A stretch of 64,000 bases of DNA from Pseudeuparius sepicola (Eukaryota > Arthropoda > Insecta > Coleoptera > Anthribidae). The stretch covers positions 24,700,876-24,764,875 of the forward strand of contig OY987305.1 of NCBI GenBank assembly GCA_963920635.1, read 5' to 3'. Below, piece after piece: positions 1-9,326 of the stretch (its first letter is position 1; each line of letters begins with the position of its first letter). The notes under the pieces are model-generated. The model was not told where the DNA came from, did no database searches, and was given only the letters and a program-made list of their open reading frames with translations. The position numbers and the translations under genes were made by a program.

Positions 1-51
1 ATATTATAACTCGTATTTTCGCTTTCAAAATTATTTATACTTTCCGTGTTA

Positions 52-95
<44 letters not shown>

Positions 96-690
96 TCGTT
101 CATAAGCGTTTATATGAAGGCTATCGTATCTTTCGTCAACATTAACTTGTGTTTTATAAACGACTCGATTATTATTATCATTATTATTCGTTAACTCGTT
201 TAATTCATCTCCGTCTTTAAGTAATTCGTGTACCTTATAGTACGTAATTAATTGTTTATTCCTAAAATCTACTACTGCACCGTACCTTTCTAAAAAGTCA
301 GCGCCTAAAATTCCGTCGAATCCTATATCTAGATCGCAAATATAAACTTTATGGGGAGAAAGAGGACCCGTAAAAGAAACAAATACCGCTTCAGTAATAG
401 GAATTGATTGGCCAGAAATACCTTTAATCTGAAAATTTTCTGGACATCGATTTAAAAATTGTTGAACCGTTTCTGGTTTGAAAATAGAAATACCAGCTCC
501 TGTGTCAATTACAATTTTGTACTTATCGGTATTATCTGTAATATAATATAAGTTACTATTGTCAACGGTATTTATGCAAACGTTTGGTCCGTATTGGTCA
601 TACCAAGATTCTTGAAATTCGGAATGGGATTCTGGTCCGAGGCTGTTAATTGAAAATTTTCGCTTTGGCCCAGATAATGTTGTTGGGGAG
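1..690 (-). CDS. Ty3/gypsy-type pol, N-terminal part with retropepsin (partial at window edge)
   Basis: This is the start of the pol frame of a minus-strand LTR retroelement, open to the left edge of the window. It overlaps the 3' end of gag in another frame, as expected for gag-pol frameshifting. The aspartic protease active site DTGAG lies at 492-506, preceded by KIVI, and a second protease signature (ILGADFLERYG) lies near 283-325. The protease would cut the Gag-Pol polyprotein. After the protease domain the frame enters a charged, Asn-rich linker, including a run of Asn codons made by (ATT)n at about 54-92. Reverse transcriptase would lie outside the window. Family placement rests on the active site, the gag to its right and the LTR/primer site at 1655-2090. 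No stop codon was seen in this stretch. Confidence 0.82.
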
Positions 691-1339
691 TTCTATTTTG
701 ATTATTTGGATTTGAATTTGGGAATCTAGGAGTAAAATTTTTATTAGAAGGCTGGAAACCTGAATTATTATTAAAAGTTCTGGGGAAGTTATTTCTTGGA
801 GCATTATTTGCTAGCACGAATTAGTTGCCCTATTCTTGGTTCTAGACCTGTCAAAACTGTATTTAGACACATGCTATCGATTAATGTAGCTTGCGATTCT
901 TTTTGTTCCCTAGTGAGAAGGCTTTGTTTTCCTATTGCGGCATACATTTTTGAGCAGTGATTTTGAACTCTGCCTACAAAAGTCAAAGCATTTTCATATT
1001 GGGATTGACACATTCTTTGTAAATCTTGAATTAATGAAGTTAGATCGCGATGAACGTTAAGTAATTGTTTGATTTCCCTCCAGGTACTCAAGTCTCTTGA
1101 ATTAATGAGTTGGGCTGCACGTCCCTTTAATTGATTTTAACAAGTAAAATGGCTTGGTCGCCAACAGTCATTTGCATGGCCCTATCACATGCAATGATAA
1201 TAGTATTTAAATTGATTTGATCCCCATCGTATTCAGGGATGATAGAAAATATTTCGCTTAATTTAAATGGTACTTCGTCGTTATTTGAAGCGTTTGCTTC
1301 ATTGTTTACATTAGAGTTTATAGCTTCGTTATCCGGCAT
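572..1339 (-). pseudogene. gag of gypsy-type retroelement, split over three frames
   Basis: Three consecutive minus-strand ORF pieces (1339-1127, 1091-804, 817-572) form one gag. The first has an acidic Asn-rich N-terminus (MPDNEAINSNVNNEAN) and the motif IIPEYDGD. The second has STWREIKQLLNVHRDL, the conserved Trp-containing segment of errantivirus-like gags. The third is an Asn/Gln/Pro-rich tail. Translation continues across the joins when the frame is changed near 1130 and again near 810, so the gene carries at least two frameshifts. The protein would form the virus-like particle. I saw no zinc knuckle, which is common in this gag class. The distal end overlaps the pol frame. Confidence 0.75.
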
Positions 1340-1510
1340 GTTGAAATGAAAAGGTAATATCGTTATAACGTAGAAAGTTCAATAATAGCAACGTAGAAAG
1401 TTAAAAAAAATCACAAATAAAATTCACTTCAAGTTTTTCACTTACAATAGAAGTAACTTCATGCTCGCTGGATGTCGTTGATGCTGCTGTTGTTGCTGGA
1501 TGCTGGCCTC

Positions 1511-1632
1511 AGGAGACTGTCCTTCTTAGTGCCTCCGGATCTCCCTGTCGAAGATCCTTTTCAGCTGGCTCCAATCGTAGTGGTGTGGTGACCCCCGAGG
1601 AGACTGTCCTTCTAAGTGCCTCCGGATCTCCC
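1511..1632. repeat. Two direct repeats in the gypsy leader
   Basis: A block of about 35 bp (beginning AGGAGACTGTCCTTCT) occurs at 1511-1546 and again at 1598-1632, offset by 87 bp, with one or two mismatches. Both copies lie between the primer site and gag in the untranslated leader of the minus-strand element. Confidence 0.75.
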
Positions 1633-1654
1633 TCGTTGAAGACCCTTTTATCGA

Positions 1655-1674
1655 GGATCCCACTTCTGACACCA
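1655..1674 (-). promoter_or_regulatory. Primer binding site of the minus-strand gypsy-type element
   Basis: Read on the minus strand, TGGTGTCAGAAGTGGGATCC starts three bases inside the LTR boundary. It begins with TGG, the complement of a tRNA 3' CCA. A very similar site occurs at 11700-11719 beside another LTR, which supports both assignments. Confidence 0.7.
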
Positions 1675-1677
1675 AAT

Positions 1678-2090
1678 TGTTACGGGCGACGTGAAGACGA
1701 AGACTTTTTAAAAAAACTTTTATTTGGGTAACGCGAGTTACAGAGTTTCGGCTTAGACTACAGACAAGACTAGAACTGACACTCTTACTTTACTAGGTCC
1801 TATTTATACAGATCTGTTATGCTGAGATGTTGTGGTTCTCATGGGAAAAGAATATAAAGACAAAGGGAAGATCAAATTCTACAATTCTTGCTGTAAGCAA
1901 GTTTTAACAATACTCAAAAGGAATATGATATGTTCTAGTAATCATTCTAGAACAATATACAATGGAAAATGATATCTTTGAAGTAAGCATCTTGAACAAT
2001 AGAGAATGAGAACATAATATCCAACAGTAAACAGAATCAAGGGTAAAAACAAGGTTATGATCAAGGTGATGCTTGAGGTCGGATATAACA
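1678..2090 (-). mobile_element. 5' LTR of the minus-strand gypsy-type element
   Basis: The 413-bp segment begins TGTTAC and ends ATAACA, giving the inverted TGTTA/TAACA ends usual for LTRs. It lies directly beside the primer site and upstream of gag. The partner LTR would be left of the window, so boundaries rest on the end motifs and the primer site alone. Confidence 0.65.
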
Positions 2091-2834
2091 TATATATCAT
2101 GAAGTGTTCACTGCTTATTTATGTTTTCTTAATAAATAAAAAATTATTACGTTTACTGTAACTGCATTATTTTATTTTTTTATTGTATTTTCACGTTTTG
2201 ACGGCACCGCTTTTGATAAATCGTAAAATGCCTAAACATAATCAGTCACAACCTGATACACATTCTTCTGTTCTTGTTTTGCCGGCATTTTATCAATTTG
2301 CTTGAATTGGTGTAGCCATAACGAAAAATGCATCGTATGCTTGCGTTTTGTCGGCTTTTTATAAAATGCCTAGAAAGTTTATAAAAAGCCTAAATTCGCA
2401 TTATGCCTACGACATTTCCAATATTATCCATTAGAAATAGCATTAAAATTGATTTATTTACATTTTTCCTATTTTTGTTATAACTAACTATAGCAACGAT
2501 ACAGAAAAGCAAACAATGTGCACCAGAGTTAAGTTAAAAAAACTTACCATGTGGCTGGTTAAACCAAACCCAAATTTTCATAAGCATATTACGTGATTGT
2601 GGTTAATGGAAGTTAAAAATAAAAAATATAATGCATCAGCCGCCCAAAAATTAAGATTTCTGGAATTTGCAAGAAAAAAACATTATTTTGCCCCAAATAA
2701 GTTTTCTATTAAATTTAGTGAAAATATTCCAAACTCAAGTAATTCAGTTTTCACGTTGCATGCACAGGGTGTAACAAACTGGATGTTTCTTTGGGGGGTT
2801 TCTCCTATTCCGCGAAGAGATAGACAAAGAGTAG
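2091..2834. other. No recognisable gene
   Basis: AT-rich intergenic DNA. A plus-strand reading frame (first ATG at 2606, end 2941) runs into the palindrome at 2835-3316. It has no recognisable domain and is not called. Confidence 0.5.
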
Positions 2835-3316
2835 GTATGTGTACTGTGCTCGATTTTCGAGGGCAGTTGAAAGCAGTTGAATCCCAAAATCTCGATTCCT
2901 TTGGGAGATATAGGGCATTTTTCGTTTTGTCGAGTTTTTAAATGTGTCATAACTTCTTTGTTTGTTAATATTTCCCATTTTGTGCATTTTGTTTGTGTTT
3001 AGAGAGACAATAATATTTTCCTTGGTTATCGGTTTTAAAGAAAAAATCCCTGTGGTTCAAAATTTAGACATTTAGGATTTTTTTCTTTATAACAATTAAC
3101 CAAAGAATACATCTTTGTCCACACCAATGAATTTTACACAAACAAAATGCACAAAAAATGTTCTTATAGAAGCTGAAAATAATCACAAACAAAAAAGTTA
3201 TGGCACTTTTTAAAAACTGGACAAAGCAAAACCTCCTGTATTTCCCAAACGAATCAAGATAACAGGATACGGTTTGTGGCATTCAACTGTACCTACTCGA
3301 AAATCTAGCATACATA
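2835..3316. repeat. Imperfect palindrome, arms about 225-250 bp
   Basis: The sequence from about 2835 to 3060 returns in reverse complement from 3062 to about 3316 at moderate identity. Shared blocks include ATTTTCGAG near both outer ends, TGTGCATTTTGTTTGTGT near 2975-3000 and its complement near 3135-3155, and a TTGGTTAA-like block near the centre. There is almost no spacer. It looks like a fold-back MITE or an old inverted duplication. No terminal duplication was identified. Confidence 0.75.
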
Positions 3317-3692
3317 GTACGTCCTAACTACTTTGTGGTTACATCCTCGGTAAATATGAAAAACTCCCAAAACCGCATCCATCTGCAGTTTTACACCATC
3401 ATAGAAACTTCATAATGGGGGGTTGTACCAGAGTGATGACTGACTGACATTTAGTAGCCTGCTCTGCTTTGATGCACAATTAGGCTTGAATGGTATAGGT
3501 CGTATGCCTATTTTTAAAATGTTTCCGCAGAAATATCATATTTTGGTAATAGTTTTTAAATTACTAATAAGATGATGTTCCGTATGACATTCAAATTTGA
3601 AAACTTGTAACATGTCAGACAGTCCGTCCTTGTAACATGTTGTAATTTTTGCCAAAAATCTTCCTTCATAATGCCACACTACTAGCTCTTCA
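3317..3692. other. No recognisable gene
   Basis: Intergenic DNA between the palindrome and the LTR at 3710. In a complete element this would be the internal region, but no gag or pol similarity is seen, so the element is a solo LTR or was truncated here. Confidence 0.5.
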
Positions 3693-4395
3693 CACTGGCG
3701 CCTCCACCATGTGTCACACTACTCCTGTGTGCCGGAGGGTTGGATTGACCCTCACGGCTTGCCGGGATCACTGGGTGCGGGAGTCTAGAAGCGTAGATTG
3801 AAGAAGACAGTAGGTATACAATAGGGTGTTTATTCTTCCACTCACAAGGATGCCTTTAACAGTATCTGGGCCATGGCAGGGGTAGCGGCTGTCTGTGAAC
3901 CGACGCGACCGTTTTGACCTTGATCACGGGCCCGTTTATCCCGAGAAGAAGAAGCGCGAACGTTCGTCGCGTCGTTGGCTGCGGCTACGACGTGCTGCGC
4001 GTCACGATCACCACAACCTTCCGACACACTCCAACAGCGCCCCAAATACCTTGCTGTCGATCCTCCAGAGGTCTGGGATGCTAAGGCTGGCGTATCCTTT
4101 GTCAGGCTAGACTCACCGGAGGTGGTCAGGGGTTGAGTGGTTGCTAAGGCGAGCGGTATCCACTGATCTAGCTCTCGAGCGGAGCTGATTTTATATCCGT
4201 CGATTCTGCTGAATCGGCGGTTCGACTTTGATCACTCTAGTGTTTATCTTGTCGAACAATCCTCGTATGTTTTATTATTGATTGACCCCTGTATTTATAA
4301 ATTTGTATAATGTTATCTTTATTCTTCTATTTATTGAGTAGAAATGAATTTAAATAGTTTGGTCATCGGACCACAGATGTCACTTTGTTGACACA
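3693..4395 (-). mobile_element. LTR with adjacent primer site, second LTR family
   Basis: Segment 3710-4395 (686 bp) begins TGTGTC and ends GACACA on the plus strand. On the minus strand it contains TATAAAA (complement at 4189-4195) and, about 360 bp on, AATAAA (complement 3829-3834), the order expected of U3, R and U5. Immediately inside it (3693-3709) the minus strand reads TGGTGGAGGCGCC, a primer-site candidate. Coding sequence is missing downstream. A rearranged partial copy lies at 5571-5715. Confidence 0.62.
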
Positions 4396-4773
4396 TGCCC
4401 CCTTTGGAAAGCCTTGGTCCCCAAGGCCAAGATACTGTCATATTACAAAAAAAAAACAATATTATAAATTCAAAAAGAAATACATTAAAATCTAAAAGCC
4501 GCAACACTCACAACCACGATTTTCTGGAGTCCATCAGCCCACTGGTACAGTTACTCAACACACTTCTCCATCATTTTCCGGCCAGGTACATTTTTCTGGC
4601 TCTCCCGGTACATCTGGTATGCATTATTTTGGGCTGACGTTCCTCGTGTAGTGGGTTGTTTTACAAACATGTAACAGAAAACAAAAAATAATAAGAAGAA
4701 TTGTTAGCATTAGTCTGTACTAATTTTGCTTCAAATAAGGGGTCAGAAAAATTTCCAGTGCGTGTGCGTCGTT

Positions 4774-5030
4774 ATGAATCGTAAGTAACACTTATTATTA
4801 ATATTTATTATTCGAAAAAGAAAATTTGCCCCGAAATTTTTTCAGCACATCAGATAAAATTGTTCAGACGCCTCGTCCTGCGGCTGTTTCTCCGTGAGTG
4901 TCCGGAGTTACATGGTAAGTTGGAAATAATCTTATAGCTTATATAATTCTATTCATGTAATTGTTTTTTAGACCCGTTTCGAAATACTAATCCTGACCTG
5001 GCCCAGGGCCTGGCCCTGGCCCTGGCCTGA
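4774..5030 (+). CDS. Candidate three-exon small gene or exon remnant
   Basis: Canonical splice sites join three pieces in one open frame: 4774-4780 (ATG start, then donor GTAAGT at 4781), 4846-4914 (acceptor TTTTTTCAG, donor GTAAGT at 4915) and 4972-5030 (acceptor TTTTTTAG, TGA at 5028-5030). Phases agree at both joins, and the predicted product is about 43 residues, basic and Leu/Arg-rich in the middle with a repeated LALALA end. An acceptor-like ATTTCCAG at 4751-4758 means the first piece may be internal to a longer gene. I recognise no family. Chance agreement is possible because the pieces are short. Confidence 0.22.
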
Positions 5031-5570
5031 CCACCTGAGCGTGGTTAATAATCAGCTTGGACCGTCCCTGTCACCGGACCTAGGTTCGTGTGGTAGGGCT
5101 TTATCTTGAATCATTTTTGTTCGATTTACTGTCGGGATCGGTCCGGTAGATCCTTAATATATGTTTATTACCTTTAATTAATACTGATTTATTGGAGACG
5201 GTTCTGACTAATTTAAATAATTAATTATTATGCCCTGTGATTGGCGATTTATTTATAAGTTCTCGCCAGGAGTAATGTTTAATAACCTAATTTATAATTA
5301 ATTCAACTATTAGTCCCCTTTAGGAAGGTAGTATTGGAAGTTTTATGCTGTGAATAACTTGCAAGGAACAGTTTTTTGTAACCTAATGTCTCTATTAAGT
5401 CTTTTATTTATTTCACCTAATCCGGTCCTGTTTTTTTAGTTTATTTGGATTTCCTTCCTTCTGGTCAACTTTTTCCTGATCTAAGAAAATTATATACCTC
5501 GGTACTGTCTTATATTCTAAAAATCCTATCTTATCAAAACTCTTACAGTGTAATAATAATAAAAAAATGT

Positions 5571-5715
5571 TATGCTTTTAACAGTATCCGGGCCATGGCA
5601 GGGGTAGCGGCTGTCTGTGGACCGACGCGACTGATTTGACCTTGACCACGACCACCGGAGGTGGTCAGGGGTTGAGTGATTTCTAAGGCGAGCTGTATCC
5701 ATTGATCTATATCTA
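5571..5715 (-). repeat. Rearranged partial copy of the 3710-4395 LTR
   Basis: Two LTR blocks (from about 3850-3925 and 4115-4170), separated by roughly 190 bp in the full LTR, are joined here. Shared stretches include GGCCATGGCAGGGGTAGCGG and GGAGGTGGTCAGGGGTTGAG. The copy therefore has an internal deletion. Strand is given as that of the LTR. Confidence 0.75.
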
Positions 5716-6312
5716 TATTGAGGTATATCTTTGTCAACTAAATCCTGTAAGGTGGACTTTCATATTTTTTATTGCACTTATGTTGACTTTTTCCAATAAC
5801 AATCTACTGATGTTGTCCATGATTCTTCGCTTTTTCTAGGAAGTCAGAAAAGAAAAGCAGTACGTACCTTGCTTACATTCACCTAAATAAGTTTTCCTTT
5901 AATATTTATGAATTGAAAAGCAGCTCATTACAATGCGGTACTACTCGCTAGTACAGGATGTATAGGTATCCCCTTTTCGATACTTTTGCAAGATATCTCA
6001 CTTATTTTTGAAGATAGTTATTTAGGGTTTTTACAACACTTCGACTTACAAACGATGCCACAAACTAAATTTTCATGGCATCCTAGATTTTCAAAGTAGT
6101 AATGTGCCGTAGTTATTAACTCGACAAGTACAGGAAGTGGAGCTTTTCGCGTCGTTTGGTAGTGCTGTCTAGTGCGGAGAAGACACTTTTTACACAAGTT
6201 AGGAACAACATTTTTCTATCAGCGTTTTTTTCTTCAACTTAAAACTTGAAAATGTTGGTGCTACTCTGACTCTAAGGTTTTTGTTTATAAATTGGTAATG
6301 ATATAAACCTGG
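5716..6312. other. No gene; diverged repeat sequence
   Basis: The part near 6090-6215 (AGTGCGGAGAAGACACTTTT, then CACAAGTTAGGAACAACA) resembles the fold-back repeat at 17110-17453. A further related patch with ACTTTTCCGC lies near 6560-6650. Confidence 0.45.
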
Positions 6313-6432
6313 ATCTTCATCTTTTAATTTTACTTTATCTCTAAGAAATAATAAATGGCATTGGTCAGTTCAAACCAAGGTACAAATAATGCCGTTGGTT
6401 ATTTCTTAAAGATAAAGTAAAATTAAAAGATA
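6313..6432. repeat. Hairpin of about 120 bp
   Basis: The left arm (TCTTTTAATTTTACTTTATC at about 6319) is matched by its complement near 6410-6430, continuing inward through TTAAGAAATAA-type and AATGGCATT/AATGCC blocks. Arms are roughly 45 bp with a loop of about 25 bp. It may be a small MITE. Confidence 0.75.
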
Positions 6433-7389
6433 AAGAAGCTCTATGAACCAGGCATTACAGACAAGATATGACAATAAAAAAAATAAAACACTAATGTTGG
6501 TGTTGGTACCTGCAAAAATTTTACAAGCATAGTTATATTATTACTTGAAAAAGTTAATGTCACTAGTGCCGAAAAGTACAACTTTCCGCATCAAAATGGA
6601 TGCGACTAAGTGTACTTTTCCGCTTGCTCATGGAAAAACTTATTTTCCACACCATGTCAAGTCTAGTTACAAACTTGGGACTTAATTACTTAAATACTTA
6701 CTTCATTAGACGATACACGAAAAAAAACGCAAAAAGTAGTCATTGACGGTCAAGCACTTGATATCAGATGAAACTCTGCTGCCGAACTTAGATTGACTTT
6801 AGATTATTTAAATTAGTTCTGAATCATGGCTGTCACATGTAGGTATCAACGATCGGTTTTACAAACGCTTGATTTCTTGTTTTGATAATCGATTTCTATC
6901 TTGGGGTGTGCGACACCCCCACACCCCTCCCCCATATCTAGGTATATACACAATAAGTATTTCTTTACTGTGTATGTGCATAAAGTAGGTCTAATCTGCT
7001 TATGTTGGGTAATTACAACATAATATATCTACTTCCACAACTATTCAATTGACTTTGTTCATTTTTAACCACAATATCATTAAAATTTTTCTTGTTATAA
7101 ACGACTAGCCCGGCTTTGCCGGACCTCCTAGGTGTTTATAGTCGCACTCGCTTCTCAGAAATGTAGTATATATGTAACGCTTTGCTTTGGTCACTGCTAG
7201 CGGGCGCAGTTTTCGATATTTTAGGTCCAAATTTTGCAGGGAACCGCAAAAAAATAAGTGCCTCATCTCTATTGAAGCGCGCCAGAAGCGGAAAAGCGGT
7301 TCCGCCGTTTAAGCCATTTTTAGATTTGGTAGGAGTCGAGTAGTGACTCGAATTTGGCGCGCCGCGCCGATCAAGTAAAAGTAAAGTCC
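6433..7389. other. No recognisable gene
   Basis: AT-rich DNA with a diverged ACTTTTCCGC repeat patch near 6560-6650. An open minus-strand frame at 7136-7429 has no recognisable domain and is not called. Confidence 0.45.
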
Positions 7390-7689
7390 CTATACTAAAA
7401 TCGAGCAACACCGGTATAAACAAGAGCACGTGCGTTGAGATATTCGCCAGAGCCGCACAACCTTTATTTAATTTTAGTTTTACAATTATTGTTTAGATAA
7501 AAATATGTCGGAACAAAATTATTGGCTTAATTACAATTGTTCAAAACAACGATAAAATTATTTATGGCAGTGTCTAAATGGCTGAAAGCAACAAGATAAA
7601 ACCACATAAGTATACTATTGCGATCGAGAGCGTCCCTGTTGCCAGGCTCGCTGAACACGTGCTTTTATTTACGCCACGATTTTAGTTAT
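7390..7689. mobile_element. MITE copy, related to 60624-60990
   Basis: Begins CTATACTAAAATCGAGCAA and ends in a damaged inverted copy (CGATTTTAGTTATA). It matches 60624-60990 over most of its 300 bp, including shared blocks such as AAACAAGAGCACGTG and CTTTATTTAATTTTAGT. The intact copy defines the terminal repeats. Confidence 0.8.
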
Positions 7690-8066
7690 AAAAATCGATC
7701 GAGGTATCCGCGAGAGAAAATGGGTTAGTTTTGTTTTGTTTGCTTTTCTTAGAATTTCTTTAATTTTCTGGCAGTTTGGGCTTTTACTTAGTGAGTATTC
7801 AAGCGGCGAACAGGTAATTACGCTGCGATGGGTTATTGCTTTCACTGTACCTAACATAACTTGACATCTTATATTGCCTTCTTTTATTCGGGAAAGCTAT
7901 GCCAGAAAAGCTTTAGAATCAGTCCATGAGAAACTTAAGTAGGCTTTTGCACTTGACGATGCAGCCCCTGTGGTGCAGAACATTGTCAAAAGTTAATGCA
8001 AAAAGTGCAAAAAATTTCAGGTTATTTTAGATATGAGCAACCTCATGGAAAGAATTTACAGAAGTG

Positions 8067-8143
8067 GGTATAGCCGAGTGGGTAAAGGCGAGTACTAAGA
8101 AAACTTCATTTATTTCATCGTAGGTTCAAATCCCACACAATTA
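8067..8143 (+). repeat. tRNA-like element (A box and B box), tRNA pseudogene or SINE head
   Basis: TAGCCGAGTGGG at 8071-8082 fits a pol III A box and GGTTCAAATCC at 8123-8133 a B box, spaced as in a tRNA with a long variable arm (Leu/Ser type). The acceptor stem does not pair well and an A/T-rich tail follows. A functional tRNA is unlikely. Confidence 0.5.
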
Positions 8144-8231
8144 TTTTTATTTTTTTTTAATTATCAAAAAAAATTCACATTTTATTTTTTATTTTTATTG
8201 TACACTATGATCTGATGTTATAGTAGTAAAC

Positions 8232-8244
8232 AATACAATCTGCA
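8232..8244. repeat. Left 13-bp target-site duplication of ribozyme array
   Basis: AATACAATCTGCA, identical to 9314-9326, flanks the array at 8245-9313. Confidence 0.8.
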
Positions 8245-8336
8245 ACAAAGATGTAAGATTGTGAGTATAATGTAAATACAAGAAAAAGTGATAATGGGCA
8301 TAAGTACTCAAAGTTAGAAAACCAAAAAAACTAGTA

Positions 8337-8381
8337 ACCGCATATACGTGTTTCATGCTATTTGGCAATCATCAGTACGGT
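8337..8381 (-). ncRNA. Hammerhead ribozyme motif, copy 1 (weakened stem III)
   Basis: CTGATGA and GAAAC cores are present on the minus strand, but stem III reads CAC/GTA instead of CAC/GTG, losing one pair. Confidence 0.6.
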
Positions 8382-8660
8382 GTAACATCAACCAAATCAA
8401 AAAGATAGGAATGATTTGGGAAGCAACAAATGAAGTCCAGGCAGGAGCCAATAGCATATTTGCAGCTTCAGTCAGCACATCCCCAATTCGGGGCTTGTAC
8501 TAACATCGCCACGGAGGCTGCTAAAGCGACCTGCGTGGAAATCTTCATAGCCCAAGATACAATGACAACAAAGATGTAAGATTGTGAGTGTAAATGTAAA
8601 TACAAGAAAAAGTGATAATGGGCATAAGCACTCAAAGTTAGAAAACAAAAAAAACTAGTA

Positions 8661-8705
8661 ACCGCATACACGTGTTTCATGTTATTTGGCAATCATCAGT
8701 ACGGT
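8661..8705 (-). ncRNA. Hammerhead ribozyme motif, copy 2 (weakened stem II)
   Basis: Both cores and the CAC/GTG stem III are present. Stem II has a C-A mismatch because its second strand reads ACA instead of GCA. Confidence 0.62.
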
Positions 8706-8958
8706 GTAACATCAACCAAATCAAAAAGATAGGAATGATTTGGGAAGCAAAAACTGAAGTCCAGGCAGGAGCCAACAGCACATTTGCAGCTTCAGTCAGC
8801 ACATCCCTAATTCGGGGCTTGTACTAACATCGCCACGGAGGCTGCTAAAGCAACCTGCGTGGAAATCTTCATAGCCCAAGATACAATGACAACAAAATGT
8901 AAGATTGTGAGTGTAAATGTAAATACAAGAAAAAGTGAATGGGCATAAGCACTCAAAG

Positions 8959-8990
8959 TTTCATGCTATTTGGCAATCATCAGTACGGTG
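8959..8990 (-). ncRNA. Hammerhead ribozyme remnant, copy 3
   Basis: CTGATGA, stem II and GAAA remain. The sequence carrying stem III and the second strand of stem I is deleted, so it cannot fold fully. Confidence 0.5.
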
Positions 8991-9206
8991 TAACATCAAC
9001 CAAATCAAAAAGATGAAAGATTATTTGGGAAGCAACAAATGAAGTCCAGGCAGGAGCCAACAGCACATTTGCAGCTTCAGTCAGCACATTCCCAATTCGT
9101 TTTTTTTTTGCTGACTGAAGCTGCAAATGTGCTGTTGGCTCCTGCCTGGACTTCATTTTTGTTACTTCCCAAATCATTCCTATCTTTTTGATTTGGTTGA
9201 TGTTAC

Positions 9207-9251
9207 ACCGTACTGATGATTGCCAAATAGCATGAAACACGTGTATGCGGT
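9207..9251 (+). ncRNA. Hammerhead ribozyme motif, type I, fully paired (inverted copy)
   Basis: Stem I strand ACCGTA (9207-9212), core CTGATGA (9213-9219), stem II TGC/GCA closing a CAAATA loop (within 9220-9233), GAAA (9234-9237), a loop-less stem III CAC/GTG (9238-9243), cleavage triplet GTA with cleavage predicted after 9245, and stem I strand TGCGGT (9246-9251). Stem I pairs at six positions including one G-U. A very short stem III is typical of animal hammerheads that work as dimers. The stem II loop resembles that of the known schistosome hammerhead. Confidence 0.82.
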
Positions 9252-9326
9252 TACTAGTTTTTTTTTGTTTTCTAACTTTGAGTGCTTGTGCCCATTATCA
9301 CCTTTTCTTGTATAATACAATCTGCA

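Larger units (their letters stand above)
8245..9313 (-). mobile_element. Retrozyme-like array: about 323-bp monomers in tandem, last part inverted
   Basis: A monomer repeats with a period near 323 bp: the landmark ATGTAAGATT starts at 8251, 8574 and 8897. The third copy breaks off near 9100, and after a T run the sequence returns in inverted orientation to 9313. Every monomer carries the hammerhead core described separately. The compound unit is flanked by a perfect 13-bp direct repeat, so it inserted as one piece. No ORF spans a monomer. Tandem monomers with hammerheads and target duplications match non-autonomous retrozymes and the ribozyme-bearing repeats of Penelope-like elements. Retroposition of a circular or multimeric RNA is inferred. 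A second insertion is at 41853-42290. Confidence 0.8.

Noticed and set aside
2597..2941. 114-codon plus-strand frame
   Set aside because: No ATG at its start, no recognised motif, and its distal third runs into the palindrome at 2835-3316.
3842..4110. Overlapping open frames on both strands in GC-richer DNA
   Set aside because: They lie inside the LTR at 3710-4395 (R/U5 region) and match no protein family; openness follows from base composition.
8067..8143. A functional tRNA-Leu or tRNA-Ser gene
   Set aside because: A and B boxes are present but the acceptor stem and anticodon arm do not pair; kept only as a tRNA-like repeat.
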